From assembly GCA_963770535.1 (NCBI GenBank), contig CAVYPZ010000004.1, forward strand, positions 1,178,001 to 1,242,000: 64,000 nucleotides of DNA. The letters run 5' to 3'. Shown here in pieces: positions 1 through 7,312 of the stretch (position 1 is the stretch's first letter; each line of letters begins with the position of its first letter). A program made the translations under genes and the position numbers. The notes beneath the pieces are model-generated. The model ran no database searches. It was not told the DNA's origin and was given only the letters and a program-made list of their open reading frames with translations. This DNA comes from RYN-230 sp963770535. GTDB taxonomy: Bacteria > Actinomycetota > Actinomycetes > Streptosporangiales > Streptosporangiaceae.

Positions 1-1079
1 GTGCGGGGGGTGGAAATGGCGTGCGGCGGGGCGAACGCGATCCCGATCCCGAACACGCTGGCGTACCGGGGGGACTGGTAGGTTTGCGGCCAGTCCCCGG
101 CGCGCCACTCGCTGGCCGGTTTCGCGGTGTAGTCGGCGTCAACCTTCAGGAAGCCGCTGGACGCGAACAGGCTGGCAGTAATGTCCGTGCCGTCCCGGTC
201 AAAGGCCTTGAGGTCGGCGCCCCGGAACGGGGGCAGCAGCATGGCGAAGTCGAAGGCGAGAGCGTCGCGGCGGCCGTCGAGAGTCTCGTAGTAGATTTTG
301 CCCGGTTCGACCCGTTCGACGTGCGCACGCAGGATGGCCTTCACGCCGCGCTCGCGGAACAGCGACTCGGTCCAGATCTGGCTCGAGGACAGGAAGCCCT
401 GCTGCCGGAAGACCATCCCGCCGACGCCGAAGTCGCCCAGCTCGTACTCATTACTGAGGTAGATGACGTCGGCGAGGTCCCGCAGCCCGCGGGTGCGCAG
501 CTCGTGCTCGACGTTGAACGTGTACTCGAACGCAGCACCCTCGCAGGTGCACATCCCGTGCCCGACCCCGATGACCAGGGTCTGCCGCTGCCCGGCCCTC
601 AGTTTCCCGATCACCGCGTCCAGCGCCTGGGCGGCTTCCTGGGCGTGCCCGGGCGTGCAGACCGACAGGGAGTTCCCGTCCGGGCCGAGGCCGGGGGTGG
701 CGGCGAAGTTCAGCTTGGGCCCGGTCGCGTTGATCAGGTAGTCGTAAGTGATCCGGATCTGCTCGCCGGACCGGCCGGGAAGGGTGGAGACAATGTCCAC
801 CGCGGGCTGGCCGCTGTCACCCTCTCCCTCAGGCCAGATCGCTACCGCCCTGGCCTGATGGAACTCGATGCCCTGGCGCCGGTACACCGGGGCCAGGGGG
901 AACGTCACCTCCTCAGGTGACATCCTGCCCACCCCGACCCAGATGTTCGACGGGATCCAGTTCCAGTCCGCATTGGGCGACACGACCACCACCTCGTGGT
1001 CCTTGCCCAGCAGCCGCCGCAGATGCAGGGCGGCGGTGTGCCCCGAAATCCCGGCTCCGAGAATAACCACACGCGCCAT
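1..1079 (-). CDS. Sulfide:quinone oxidoreductase-like FAD flavoprotein (3' end cut by window edge)
   Basis: Reading leftward from ATG 1079, the protein opens with MARVVILGAGISGHTAAL, a Rossmann FAD-binding GxGxxG segment. The frame stays open for about 360 codons to the window edge, so the C-terminus is missing. It carries a Cys in CTPGHAQEA near residue 140 and a CxC in GMCTCEG near residue 176. Cysteines at comparable positions in sulfide:quinone oxidoreductases and flavocytochrome c sulfide dehydrogenases handle the sulfane sulfur. The likely role is oxidation of sulfide to persulfide or polysulfide at the membrane with electrons passed to quinone; this is inferred from the family. A GGGGGCAGG ribosome-binding site precedes the start. 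A perfect ATACCCCTAGGGGTAT palindrome lies 54 bp upstream, of the type bound by CsoR/CstR repressors, which supports a sulfur role. A generic NADH dehydrogenase-like flavoprotein is the alternative. Confidence 0.75.
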   Translation of the reverse strand, partial: MARVVILGAGISGHTAALHLRRLLGKDHEVVVVSPNADWNWIPSNIWVGVGRMSPEEVTFPLAPVYRRQGIEFHQARAVAIWPEGEGDSGQPAVDIVSTLPGRSGEQIRITYDYLINATGPKLNFAATPGLGPDGNSLSVCTPGHAQEAAQALDAVIGKLRAGQRQTLVIGVGHGMCTCEGAAFEYTFNVEHELRTRGLRDLADVIYLSNEYELGDFGVGGMVFRQQGFLSSSQIWTESLFRERGVKAILRAHVERVEPGKIYYETLDGRRDALAFDFAMLLPPFRGADLKAFDRDGTDITASLFASSGFLKVDADYTAKPASEWRAGDWPQTYQSPRYASVFGIGIAFAPPHAISTPR

Positions 1080-1132
1080 GACCTGCCCCCTAGTGAGCGG
1101 TCGCGGGCTCGTCATCGAGCCGTGTTTTCAAT

Positions 1133-1148
1133 ATACCCCTAGGGGTAT
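1133..1148. promoter_or_regulatory. CsoR/CstR-type operator palindrome upstream of the SQR-like gene
   Basis: ATACCCCTAGGGGTAT is a perfect 16-bp palindrome 54 bp upstream of the SQR-like start on the minus strand. It matches the general form of operators for CsoR-family repressors, including the persulfide sensor CstR, which controls sulfide oxidation genes in other bacteria. No csoR-family gene is visible in the window, so the regulator must lie elsewhere. Confidence 0.6.
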
Positions 1149-1281
1149 CGTTAGAGGAAGTTGACCCGGGTTTCCGGTGCTGGCGGGGCACCTGCAGCGG
1201 CAGTGCCGGCCGCCTGCAGGACAGGGGCGGAGCGTCGCTAGAGGCGGGCCTGTCCCAGGCCAGGCCCGGCTTATGCGGGAG

Positions 1282-1297
1282 ATACCCTGATGGGTAT
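1282..1297. promoter_or_regulatory. Second CsoR/CstR-like inverted repeat, upstream of the methyltransferase
   Basis: ATACCCTGATGGGTAT is a 6+6 inverted repeat (ATACCC-N4-GGGTAT) 33-48 bp upstream of the candidate methyltransferase starts. It shares its half-site with the perfect palindrome at 1133-1148. The two sites therefore bracket a divergent promoter region and suggest that both genes answer to the same repressor. Confidence 0.5.
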
Positions 1298-1329
1298 ATC
1301 CATGAGTCGCGGGGGGAGTGGTGGCAGAA

Positions 1330-1914
1330 GTGGACAGCCAGGAGTGGGACCAGCGTTACGCCGGCGCTGAGCTGGTGTGGACGGCCCAGCCGAACAGGTT
1401 CGTCGTGGAGGAGTTGCAGGCGCTGCCACCCGGCCGGGCACTGGACCTCGGTGCCGGTGAAGGGCGTAACGCGGTATGGCTTGCTGATCGCGGCTGGCAG
1501 GTTACCGCAGTGGATTTTTCCGCCGCCGGGCTGGACAAGGGACGCCGCCTGGCCGGGGCGCGCGGTCTGGCCATCGGCTGGGTGCACGCCGATCTGCGCG
1601 ACTACCAGCCTGAGGAAGGCGCCTTCCAGGTCGTGCTTATCGCCTACCTCCAGCTCCGCGAGGCGGAACTGGGCGGCGTGCTGCGCCGGGCCGCGGCAGC
1701 GCTGGCGCCCGCCGGTGTGCTGCTCGTGGTGGGCCACGATGTGACCAACCTGACGGAGGGGGCCGGCGGGCCGCCGGATCCGGCTGTCCTGTACACGCCG
1801 GAAGCCATCACGCGCGCCCTCGGCGGGCTCACCGTGGTCCGGGCGGAGCGAGTCCGGCGCCCGGTGGGCGCCGGCCAGGCGGTAGATACCCTGGTCCGCG
1901 CCGTCCGGGACTGA
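1330..1914 (+). CDS. Class I SAM-dependent methyltransferase (TehB-like)
   Basis: This is a protein of about 194 aa with a class I methyltransferase fold. The SAM-binding motif I is ALDLGAGEGRNAVWLA near residues 37-52, followed by an acidic post-I segment (VTAVDFSAAGL) and motif IV (FQVVLIAYLQL). The N-terminal WDQRYAGAELVWTAQPNRF is typical of the TehB/thiol-methyltransferase-like group, but the substrate cannot be read from the sequence. GTG codons occur at 1318, 1321 and 1330. I chose 1330 because the GGGGGGAG ribosome-binding site (1311-1318) sits at a normal distance from it and overlaps or abuts the other two. It is divergent from the SQR-like gene and has its own CsoR/CstR-like repeat, so a role in handling sulfide or persulfide, or metal or metalloid stress, is plausible but inferred. 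Confidence 0.75.
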   Translation: MDSQEWDQRYAGAELVWTAQPNRFVVEELQALPPGRALDLGAGEGRNAVWLADRGWQVTAVDFSAAGLDKGRRLAGARGLAIGWVHADLRDYQPEEGAFQVVLIAYLQLREAELGGVLRRAAAALAPAGVLLVVGHDVTNLTEGAGGPPDPAVLYTPEAITRALGGLTVVRAERVRRPVGAGQAVDTLVRAVRD

Positions 1915-2504
1915 TCAGGCAGCCCGGACCTGGCCGGCGTGCAGCATGACCGGGCTGGCGCCCACGGTCAGGTGCACCTGGGCGTCGTCGGACTGGGCCT
2001 GAAAGTTCACCCGGGGCGTCGACACCGATCTTGGTTTATCGGTGGCCAGATCCGCTCTGCGCGGTCCCAGGTGAGCCGCGTCCAGGGCTAGCCCGCCGGC
2101 CCCGGGCCAGGCGGGCTGGGAGCCCGGGGTGCCGGTGCCCCTGGCGTGGTCGCGAGTTCCAGGAACCGGAGGGCGGCGGGCGCGCGCCTCGTCGAGCAGC
2201 CGGCAGCTGGACGTTCCTGATGGCGCGGCGGTGAACGGCACGCTGCCCAGCTCCGTGACGGCGAGCCGGCTGGGACGTATGGTGCCCGGCGGCAGGATGA
2301 CCAGCAGCCTCTGCCGGGTGAGTTCATGCGTGGTGAGTCCGCCGGGGAGTGCGGCGCCCTCGGCGAGCCCGGTGATTGGCTCTACCGAGCACCGAGTAAC
2401 ACTTACACGCGATAGGCCCGCGCGGCGTGGACCCGCGGGCCGGCCGCGGGCAGATTTTTGCCGCCCGGAAGCAGCGGATGGGTGCGGCCGGGGTCATATG
2501 AGAT
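1915..2504. other. 590-bp stretch without a convincing gene
   Basis: No reading frame here has both a credible start and a family I recognise. On the minus strand, roughly 2420-1915, there is a protein-like run (for example LLVILPPGTIRP) that lacks a start codon upstream and turns into low-complexity Pro/Arg/Ala. It may be a relic. The stretch should also hold the promoter of the sigma-factor gene. Confidence 0.4.
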
Positions 2505-3092
2505 ATGGACTCCGATTCCGCGACACACCCGGACCGCGTGGGCCGGCGGACCCAGCGCGGGCCGCAGCCGCGGCCGGGGGCGGACACCTTAGTGACCGCG
2601 CTGTACCACGCCCATGCGCTGGGGCTGATCCGGTTCGCCTATCTGCTGCTCGGCGAGCGGCAGGCAGCCGAGGACGTGGTGCAGGAGGCGTTCGCCGGCC
2701 TGTACCGGCGCTGGGAAAAGCTGTCCGATCCGGGCAAGGCGCTGCCCTACGTTCGGTCGTCGGTGCTGAACGGCTGCCGCTCGCAACTGCGCCGCCTCAG
2801 CCGGGCCCCGGCCGTGGCAGCCGCCGGGCTCGCCGACGCGGGGCTGGCGGATGGGGCGCTGCCCGCGGTGTCCGCGGAATCGGCGGTGCTGTCCGCGGAG
2901 CAGCGCCGGTCAGTCCTGCATGCGCTCCGCCAACTGCCCCCGCGGCAGCGCGAGGTGCTGGTGCTCCGCTTCTACCTGGACCTGTCCGAGCCAGAGATCG
3001 CCGCGGCGATGGGCATCGGACCGAGCACCGTCCGGTCCACCGCGCACCGGGCCCTGAGGGCGCTGGGCCGCATGCTGGAGGAACCGTCATGA
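2505..3092 (+). CDS. ECF-type RNA polymerase sigma factor
   Basis: The 195-aa protein has the two-domain ECF layout. Sigma region 2 lies at about residues 30-95 (LIRFAYLLLGERQAAEDVVQ, with the region 2.2 acidic cluster). A Gly/Ala linker follows, then region 4 at about 130-190 (LPPRQREVLVLRFYLDLSE, then an HTH ending in STVRSTAHRAL). Region 3 is absent, as expected for ECF factors. It should direct polymerase to stress promoters when its antagonist releases it. The stop codon overlaps the next gene's ATG (ATGA at 3089-3092), so the two are translationally coupled. The start at 2505 has only a weak ribosome-binding site, so the N-terminus is uncertain by a few codons. Confidence 0.88.
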   Translation: MDSDSATHPDRVGRRTQRGPQPRPGADTLVTALYHAHALGLIRFAYLLLGERQAAEDVVQEAFAGLYRRWEKLSDPGKALPYVRSSVLNGCRSQLRRLSRAPAVAAAGLADAGLADGALPAVSAESAVLSAEQRRSVLHALRQLPPRQREVLVLRFYLDLSEPEIAAAMGIGPSTVRSTAHRALRALGRMLEEPS

Positions 3093-4438
3093 ACACGCCG
3101 GAAGACTGGGTCCGCCATGCCCTGCACGAGACGGCCGAGGACATCGCCCCGTTGGACGTCCCGCCGCTGCGCCTGACTGAGAGGGATGGGCGCGGCCGGC
3201 TGGCGCGGGGCTGGCGGGGCTGGCCGGCCTGGCTCACCCCGCTGGCGGCGGCCGCCGCGGTGGCGGCCGTGCTGGCCGCCACAGTCACCCTGACCGGCGG
3301 CCCGGACCGGTCGCGCCCGCACCGGACCGGGCCAGAAGCGCTGCTGGCCAGTGCCCCGCGCTACTACATCGTGCTGCCCGACCCCGGCCGCAACCGCTGG
3401 CGCGACCAGCTCAAGCAGTCCGCGTGGCAGAAGGCGCAGATCCGCGCTACCGCCACCGGCCGGGTCGTGGCCACGATCACCCCGCCCCCGCACAGCATGT
3501 TCACCATGGTGGCCACCGCCTCCGGCGTGGGCCGCTACGTGCTGGCCACCCAGCGGACGGTGGTCCAGCTCGAAGGAAACGTCGGGTACCCCAGGCAGGT
3601 CGGCCCGATCCGCTTCTACCAGTTGCGGATCAGCTCATCAGGCCAGGTTTCGGCGCTGAACCCACTGCCTTTCCCCGCACTGCCGGCCGATGCGGATCTC
3701 TCCGGCCTGGCGCTCACCCCGGATGGCCGCAAGCTCGCGGTGGCCATCCGGACCGGCGGGCCCCGGCCCGGCCCAGAGATCCAGGTGGACACGCTGGCCA
3801 CGGGGGCTCAGCGCGTCTGGACCTGGCCGGGTGCCCAGCCGATCGCCGAGAGCCTGGGTGGCACCGGCTCAGCGCTGTCCTGGGCGGCGGACGACAGCAC
3901 GCTGGCCTTTCCGCGACTGATCGGCGGCCAGTACCGAGTCCGGCTGCTGGACACCACCGCGCCGGGCAGCAGCCTGGCGGCCAGCCGACTGGCCCTGAAC
4001 CTGAACTGGACGGGTAACGCGACCAGCCGCCGGTTCAGCCACGGCCGGGCGGTGAACAATAGCGTCACGTTCGGCGCCCTGCTCACGCCGGACGGCAGCA
4101 AGATTGTCGTCGCCACGGTCACCCAGTCCATGCACCCGCTGACTTCGGAATTCGCTTTCACCGAATTTTCCGCGCGGACCGGGAAGGTGGTCGCGGTGCT
4201 CGGCCGCTGGCGGTTCATCCGGCGGTGGCCAGAGCAGGAACAGGCCGTACTGTGGACGAACGCTGACGGCAGCACGCTGCTCGTGCTGGCCCACCAGCCA
4301 GGCGTGACTATCCGCCCGACCTCGCCCAGCGCGGGGGCCAGCTTCGCCGTCGAGTTCGGCGTGCTGCACGGTGAGCAGTACACGCCGCTGCCCGACCAGC
4401 CCCGCCCGGGCCAGTTGGAAGTCCTCCCGGCGTGGTAG
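3089..4438 (+). CDS. Membrane-anchored anti-sigma-like protein with extracytoplasmic beta-propeller
   Basis: This is a 449-aa protein translationally coupled (ATGA overlap) to the ECF sigma factor. Residues 1-45 form a short cytosolic part (MNTPEDWVRHALHETAED at the start). One membrane segment follows near residues 50-70 (LAAAAAVAAVLAATVTL). The remaining roughly 370 residues resemble WD40/TolB-like propeller blades, with repeated DGRKLAV and DGSKIVVA types of turn. I infer that the N-terminus holds the sigma factor at the membrane and the outer domain senses an envelope signal. There is no zinc-binding HxxxCxxC motif, so it is not a classical ZAS anti-sigma factor. The frame stays open upstream to 2129, but that part lies over the sigma gene and is not translated here. 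Confidence 0.75.
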   Translation: MNTPEDWVRHALHETAEDIAPLDVPPLRLTERDGRGRLARGWRGWPAWLTPLAAAAAVAAVLAATVTLTGGPDRSRPHRTGPEALLASAPRYYIVLPDPGRNRWRDQLKQSAWQKAQIRATATGRVVATITPPPHSMFTMVATASGVGRYVLATQRTVVQLEGNVGYPRQVGPIRFYQLRISSSGQVSALNPLPFPALPADADLSGLALTPDGRKLAVAIRTGGPRPGPEIQVDTLATGAQRVWTWPGAQPIAESLGGTGSALSWAADDSTLAFPRLIGGQYRVRLLDTTAPGSSLAASRLALNLNWTGNATSRRFSHGRAVNNSVTFGALLTPDGSKIVVATVTQSMHPLTSEFAFTEFSARTGKVVAVLGRWRFIRRWPEQEQAVLWTNADGSTLLVLAHQPGVTIRPTSPSAGASFAVEFGVLHGEQYTPLPDQPRPGQLEVLPAW

Positions 4439-4697
4439 CGGCCGTAATGCGGGCGCCGGAGTTGTGACGAGTGCGACCGAGCGGCACACCCGCGCGGTGA
4501 TGCCGAGGCCCACTAACTGGCCTCCGTTTAGGGCGGCACGGCAGGACCGCGAGCTGCACACTGCTCGCCGGGAACCAGCTCCGTGATACGTGCTACCTTG
4601 CGGCGCGTAGAACTTCGCATTTCCTGTAGTTCGCCGTTACGAAACCATTTAGCCACTTCAAGTTCATAAGCCTTCCCCACTAGGCATTCTGCCCGCA

Positions 4698-4994
4698 ATG
4701 CACAATGACTTCATGGCGATCTGTCATGGCGTCCCTGGGCACGACAACGGCACCGCGATTCTCCGGGCGCAGCCCGCCCGCATGATCGACGGTCATGTTG
4801 ATGGCGGCTACACCGGCCAGTATGAGGTCATCTGCCCGGCCTGCGGCGACGACCCGAACCTGAGCTATCAACAGGTGCCCCGCGACCTCCAGCAGCTGCG
4901 CGGGCCGAGTGAGTCGCTGGCCAGCGGGCTGGCAGCGTTCCATCTGCACATCGGACTCGTGGAGGCCAGGCCAGCAACCCAGGCACTGACGTAA
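4698..4994 (+). CDS. Small conserved protein of unknown function
   Basis: A 98-aa protein with a CPACG pair of cysteines near residues 47-51, followed by DDPNLSYQQVPRDLQQLRGP. I do not know a function for the family. A second, truncated member of the same family lies at 24759-24908, where LDYGEVSPELQRIRGP aligns with the C-terminal half of this protein, which supports this frame being real. Its stop codon directly precedes the TTG start of the TMEM175-like gene, so the two are probably cotranscribed. The true start may be the internal ATG at 4713 (MAICHGVPGHDNG). Confidence 0.6.
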   Translation: MHNDFMAICHGVPGHDNGTAILRAQPARMIDGHVDGGYTGQYEVICPACGDDPNLSYQQVPRDLQQLRGPSESLASGLAAFHLHIGLVEARPATQALT

Positions 4995-5687
4995 TTGAGC
5001 CCGCGCTCCGTGCAGGAAGACGACGAGGTCACTCCAGGCAGCGGCACGACTCGTGAGGAGCGGCGCAGGGATCCCTCGCGCGTTCTGGCGCTGACCGACG
5101 GGGTTTTCGCCATAATCATCACGCTGCTCGTGCTCGACATTCATGTACCGGAACTCACCTCGCACGAGAGCCTCCGGGCCGCGATAACGGACATACGGCC
5201 CAGCTTCATCAGCTTTGTGCTCGCCTTCATCGTCGCGGCGATGCAATGGGTTGGCCATCGAGACCTTTTCACACTGATCAGGTACACCGACCGTGGCATC
5301 ATCTGGCTCAATTTGCTGACTCTGTTCACGGTGTGCCTGCTGCCGTTCGGGTCTGCGCTGCTCGGTCGCTATCACGAAGATCCGCTCGCGCTGCGCCTGT
5401 TCGGCTTGATCCTGATAGGCACATCCCTGGCCCGGACCGTCATCTGGGCCTACGCGGCGCAGAAGCCGTCACTGGTGCATGAGCCGCTGGACCGGGCGTC
5501 ATTCTGGTCAGGGCTGGCGCTGTCCGTCTTTCCCGTGGTGGTTTACGTGGTGGCGTTTGTGATCGCCCGGGTCTCGCCGCAGGCCAGCCTGGCCGTTTAC
5601 GCCTCGGCGCCCGTGTTGTATTTCATCGCGATCACGCTGCTGCGCTGGCTGGCTCCGCGGGGGTCGGCCGAACGTCAGTTCACCTAA
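4995..5687 (+). CDS. TMEM175-family (DUF1211) potassium channel-like membrane protein
   Basis: A 230-aa integral membrane protein. Residues about 29-48 carry RVLALTDGVFAIIITLLVLD, the signature of TMEM175/DUF1211 proteins (consensus R..FSDGVFAIAITLLVL). Five to six hydrophobic segments follow, including one with HRDLF in the loop after the second helix, as in the family. Bacterial TMEM175 proteins are K+-permeable channels with two such bundles; single-bundle proteins like this one assemble as tetramers. The start is uncertain: TTG 4995 abuts the upstream stop, and GTG 5010 is an alternative. Function beyond cation permeation is not deducible here. Confidence 0.85.
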   Translation: MSPRSVQEDDEVTPGSGTTREERRRDPSRVLALTDGVFAIIITLLVLDIHVPELTSHESLRAAITDIRPSFISFVLAFIVAAMQWVGHRDLFTLIRYTDRGIIWLNLLTLFTVCLLPFGSALLGRYHEDPLALRLFGLILIGTSLARTVIWAYAAQKPSLVHEPLDRASFWSGLALSVFPVVVYVVAFVIARVSPQASLAVYASAPVLYFIAITLLRWLAPRGSAERQFT

Positions 5688-5763
5688 TCTAGTGCGGTCG
5701 CGAGTGGCACACGTGCTCTAACATTGCGGGACCGGGTGCGAGGGGGCGCTGTCCACGCCAATG

Positions 5764-6047
5764 ATGCGCGAGTGGCGAGCGAAGCTGCTGCGCTACGGCG
5801 TGAGGTCTCCATGACGGCCAAGGCCTGCCGGCTGCTCTGCTCGATCCTCATGACTGCCGTCACATCCGCACACCCCACCAGGTCCGCCGCCGAAGCGGCT
5901 CTGCGGGACATGGGCAAGAACGGCCGGGCCGATTACGACCATGACCGGCGCTACCGGCCCCTGATGCTCCTGGCCACCTTGAGCTGGTTTGGACTCGTGG
6001 AGCGGGTGACGAGAATCGAATTCGCACTACCTACAGTAGTCGGGTAA
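5764..6047 (+). pseudogene. Decayed tyrosine recombinase (integrase) fragment
   Basis: Two frames together resemble the core-binding to catalytic junction of actinobacterial phage-type integrases. One frame gives MREWRAKLLRYGVRSP then stops. The next frame gives MTAKACRLLCSILMTAVT and later RYRPLMLLATLSWFGL, which match the usual 'REWRA.LL..GV', 'AKAYRLLRAILMTAV' and 'RYR.LVLLAT..GLRWGEL' blocks. The catalytic Arg context (GLRWGEL) is destroyed and the HxxR...Y part is absent. I read it as a relic of an integrated element next to other small accessory genes. Confidence 0.6.
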
Positions 6048-6068
6048 TGGGAATATCAAAGGGCAGAC

Positions 6069-6353
6069 TCACGACTCGTCGGGCTGGTGGCCTTCATCGC
6101 CGGGCCAGATCCCGGTGAGCCTGCGCGTCCCCTCGGCGGCGCCGCGGTCGACGGCGGCCTTGACCAGGGCGAAGATCGCGCCCTGCAGCATCGCGGCCAG
6201 CAGGATTTCCCCCCAGCCTCGCCGCTCATCGTCGGGCTTAGGCGCGTCTCCCTGGCCGATGAGCTTCCAGACCCTCTTGAAGATCAGCCCGGCGAGCAAC
6301 CCGCCAACCATGGAAACGATCAGGTCCACCGGCTTGTACAACAACTTGATCAT
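6069..6353 (-). CDS. DUF4235 family small membrane protein
   Basis: A 94-aa protein beginning MIKLLYKPVDLIVSMVGGLL, with a hydrophobic segment near residues 10-30 and a second near 48-66 (ILLAAMLQGAIFALVKAAVD). The pattern KP.......GG..AG..F...W....G....P....... matches DUF4235, a common two-helix actinobacterial family of unknown function often found with other small stress or membrane proteins. The C-terminus (GIWPGDEGHQPDES) is short and acidic. It lies directly downstream of, and in the same orientation as, the basic coiled-coil protein at 6460-6846, so both may be expressed from the promoter that carries the repeat at 6910-6927. Confidence 0.8.
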   Translation of the reverse strand: MIKLLYKPVDLIVSMVGGLLAGLIFKRVWKLIGQGDAPKPDDERRGWGEILLAAMLQGAIFALVKAAVDRGAAEGTRRLTGIWPGDEGHQPDES

Positions 6354-6459
6354 CGTCTTCTCCCACCCGCCGGGATAACTAGCCAGCCCGCCATCGGCCG
6401 ACGGCTCACTACCACCCGCCGTTGGCAGGCCGTCGGTTGCCCAGCTCTAAGCCTGCCGT

Positions 6460-6846
6460 TTAGCTTTGCCCTTGAACAGTAAGGCGCCGGGCCTGCCGTT
6501 TTGCTTTGCGCTCAAGGCGCTTAGCTTTGCGCTCAAGGCGCCGGGTCTGCCGTTCGGCCTGGCGCTCAAGGAGCTGGATCTGCCGTTTATTCCAGGCAGC
6601 CAGGCGCTCGAAGGCGCTGGCCCGGTTCTCCTGGCCCAGCCCTCGCAGCGCCCCCAGCACGATGGCGCCAACTATCACCCGCTCATAGAAGCGGCGGCTT
6701 CGCAGCACATGACCCACCACTCCCAGCCCGACCAGCCCCAGCGCCGCTTTCCCGACAAAGCCGGAGTCCCCCGGCTGCGCCGCCGACCTGCCCGCCACGA
6801 TGTTGGCCAGCGGCGGCCTCCCGGCCTCTTGTCCTGATCTCGTCAT
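6460..6846 (-). CDS. Small protein with hydrophobic middle and basic heptad-repeat tail
   Basis: A 128-aa protein I cannot assign to a named family. Residues about 30-68 are hydrophobic and glycine-rich (GKAALGLVGLGVVGHVL, then VIVGAIVLGALRGL), suggesting one or two membrane segments. The last 50 residues are strongly basic with heptads (two adjacent RLERKAK units encoded by a 21-bp direct repeat at 6503-6541), which predict a coiled coil or a nucleic-acid- or lipid-contacting tail. It starts 64 bp downstream (minus strand) of a perfect TCACCC-N6-GGGTGA repeat and precedes the DUF4235 gene. Both are likely in one stress-regulated unit. Confidence 0.55.
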   Translation of the reverse strand: MTRSGQEAGRPPLANIVAGRSAAQPGDSGFVGKAALGLVGLGVVGHVLRSRRFYERVIVGAIVLGALRGLGQENRASAFERLAAWNKRQIQLLERQAERQTRRLERKAKRLERKAKRQARRLTVQGQS

Positions 6847-6909
6847 GCCGCCTCCACCCTGAAGCGCCCGTGCACACTGCCAGTGTGCGAGCGATGAGGC
6901 TTCCTGGCA

Positions 6910-6927
6910 TCACCCCCGAGGGGGTGA
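6910..6927. promoter_or_regulatory. TCACCC-N6-GGGTGA inverted repeat (recurring operator, site 1)
   Basis: TCACCCCCGAGGGGGTGA, centred about 72 bp upstream of the minus-strand start at 6846. The central six bases are also partly palindromic. It is one of seven perfect copies in the window, all intergenic. Confidence 0.6.
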
Positions 6928-6928
6928 C

Positions 6929-7110
6929 CTAGTTCCTGGGCGGACGGAGTTCGCGGCTGTGGTGGGGTCGTTGTCCGTTGTAGTGCCGGGCATATCCGGC
7001 GAGGACCGTCCGCAGGTGCCGTTCACCGAAGATCAGCATCCGGTCGGTCATCTCGGTCGGGCGGTGAGCACCGACCGTTCCGCATAGGCGTTCTCAGAAC
7101 TGTGTACAAA
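6929..7110 (-). pseudogene. 3' relic of a DDE (integrase-core) transposase
   Basis: On the minus strand, NAYAERSVLTARPR is followed, after a one-base frameshift, by EMTDRMLIFGERHLRTVL and then AGYARHYNGQRPHHSREL and a stop at 6929. This is the C-terminal end of integrase-core transposases (IS481/IS3-like), which carry 'NAYAERFVLTAR.E.TDRMLIFGERHL...Y..HYN..RPH'. The catalytic DDE core upstream is gone. A fragment with the look of the N-terminus of a similar transposase lies at 43223-43340. Confidence 0.7.
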
Positions 7111-7312
7111 TAGATGACTGGTCGCCAGACCGTGTACCGCCCCATAACTCGCCGCAGGGGCTGTGACCTGCGCAGGGGCAGGAGCTCGGCCCAGTTGCCG
7201 GCCAGACGCGTGGACCCGAGCCGCTGGCGAGTACAGGCACATCATCGCGTTGGCGTACGGGGCGGTCGGCGCGGTGCTTACGGTCTGGCGTTGTGCGGGC
7301 GTGAGAAACAGG

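Noticed and set aside
2129..3088. Upstream extension of the anti-sigma-like frame
   Set aside because: Runs over the sigma-factor gene in another frame; the coupled ATG at 3089 is the start.
6910..6927. DosR/DevR box
   Set aside because: The repeat is TCACCC-N6-GGGTGA, not the GGGAC..GTCCC pattern of DosR sites, despite dormancy-like gene content.
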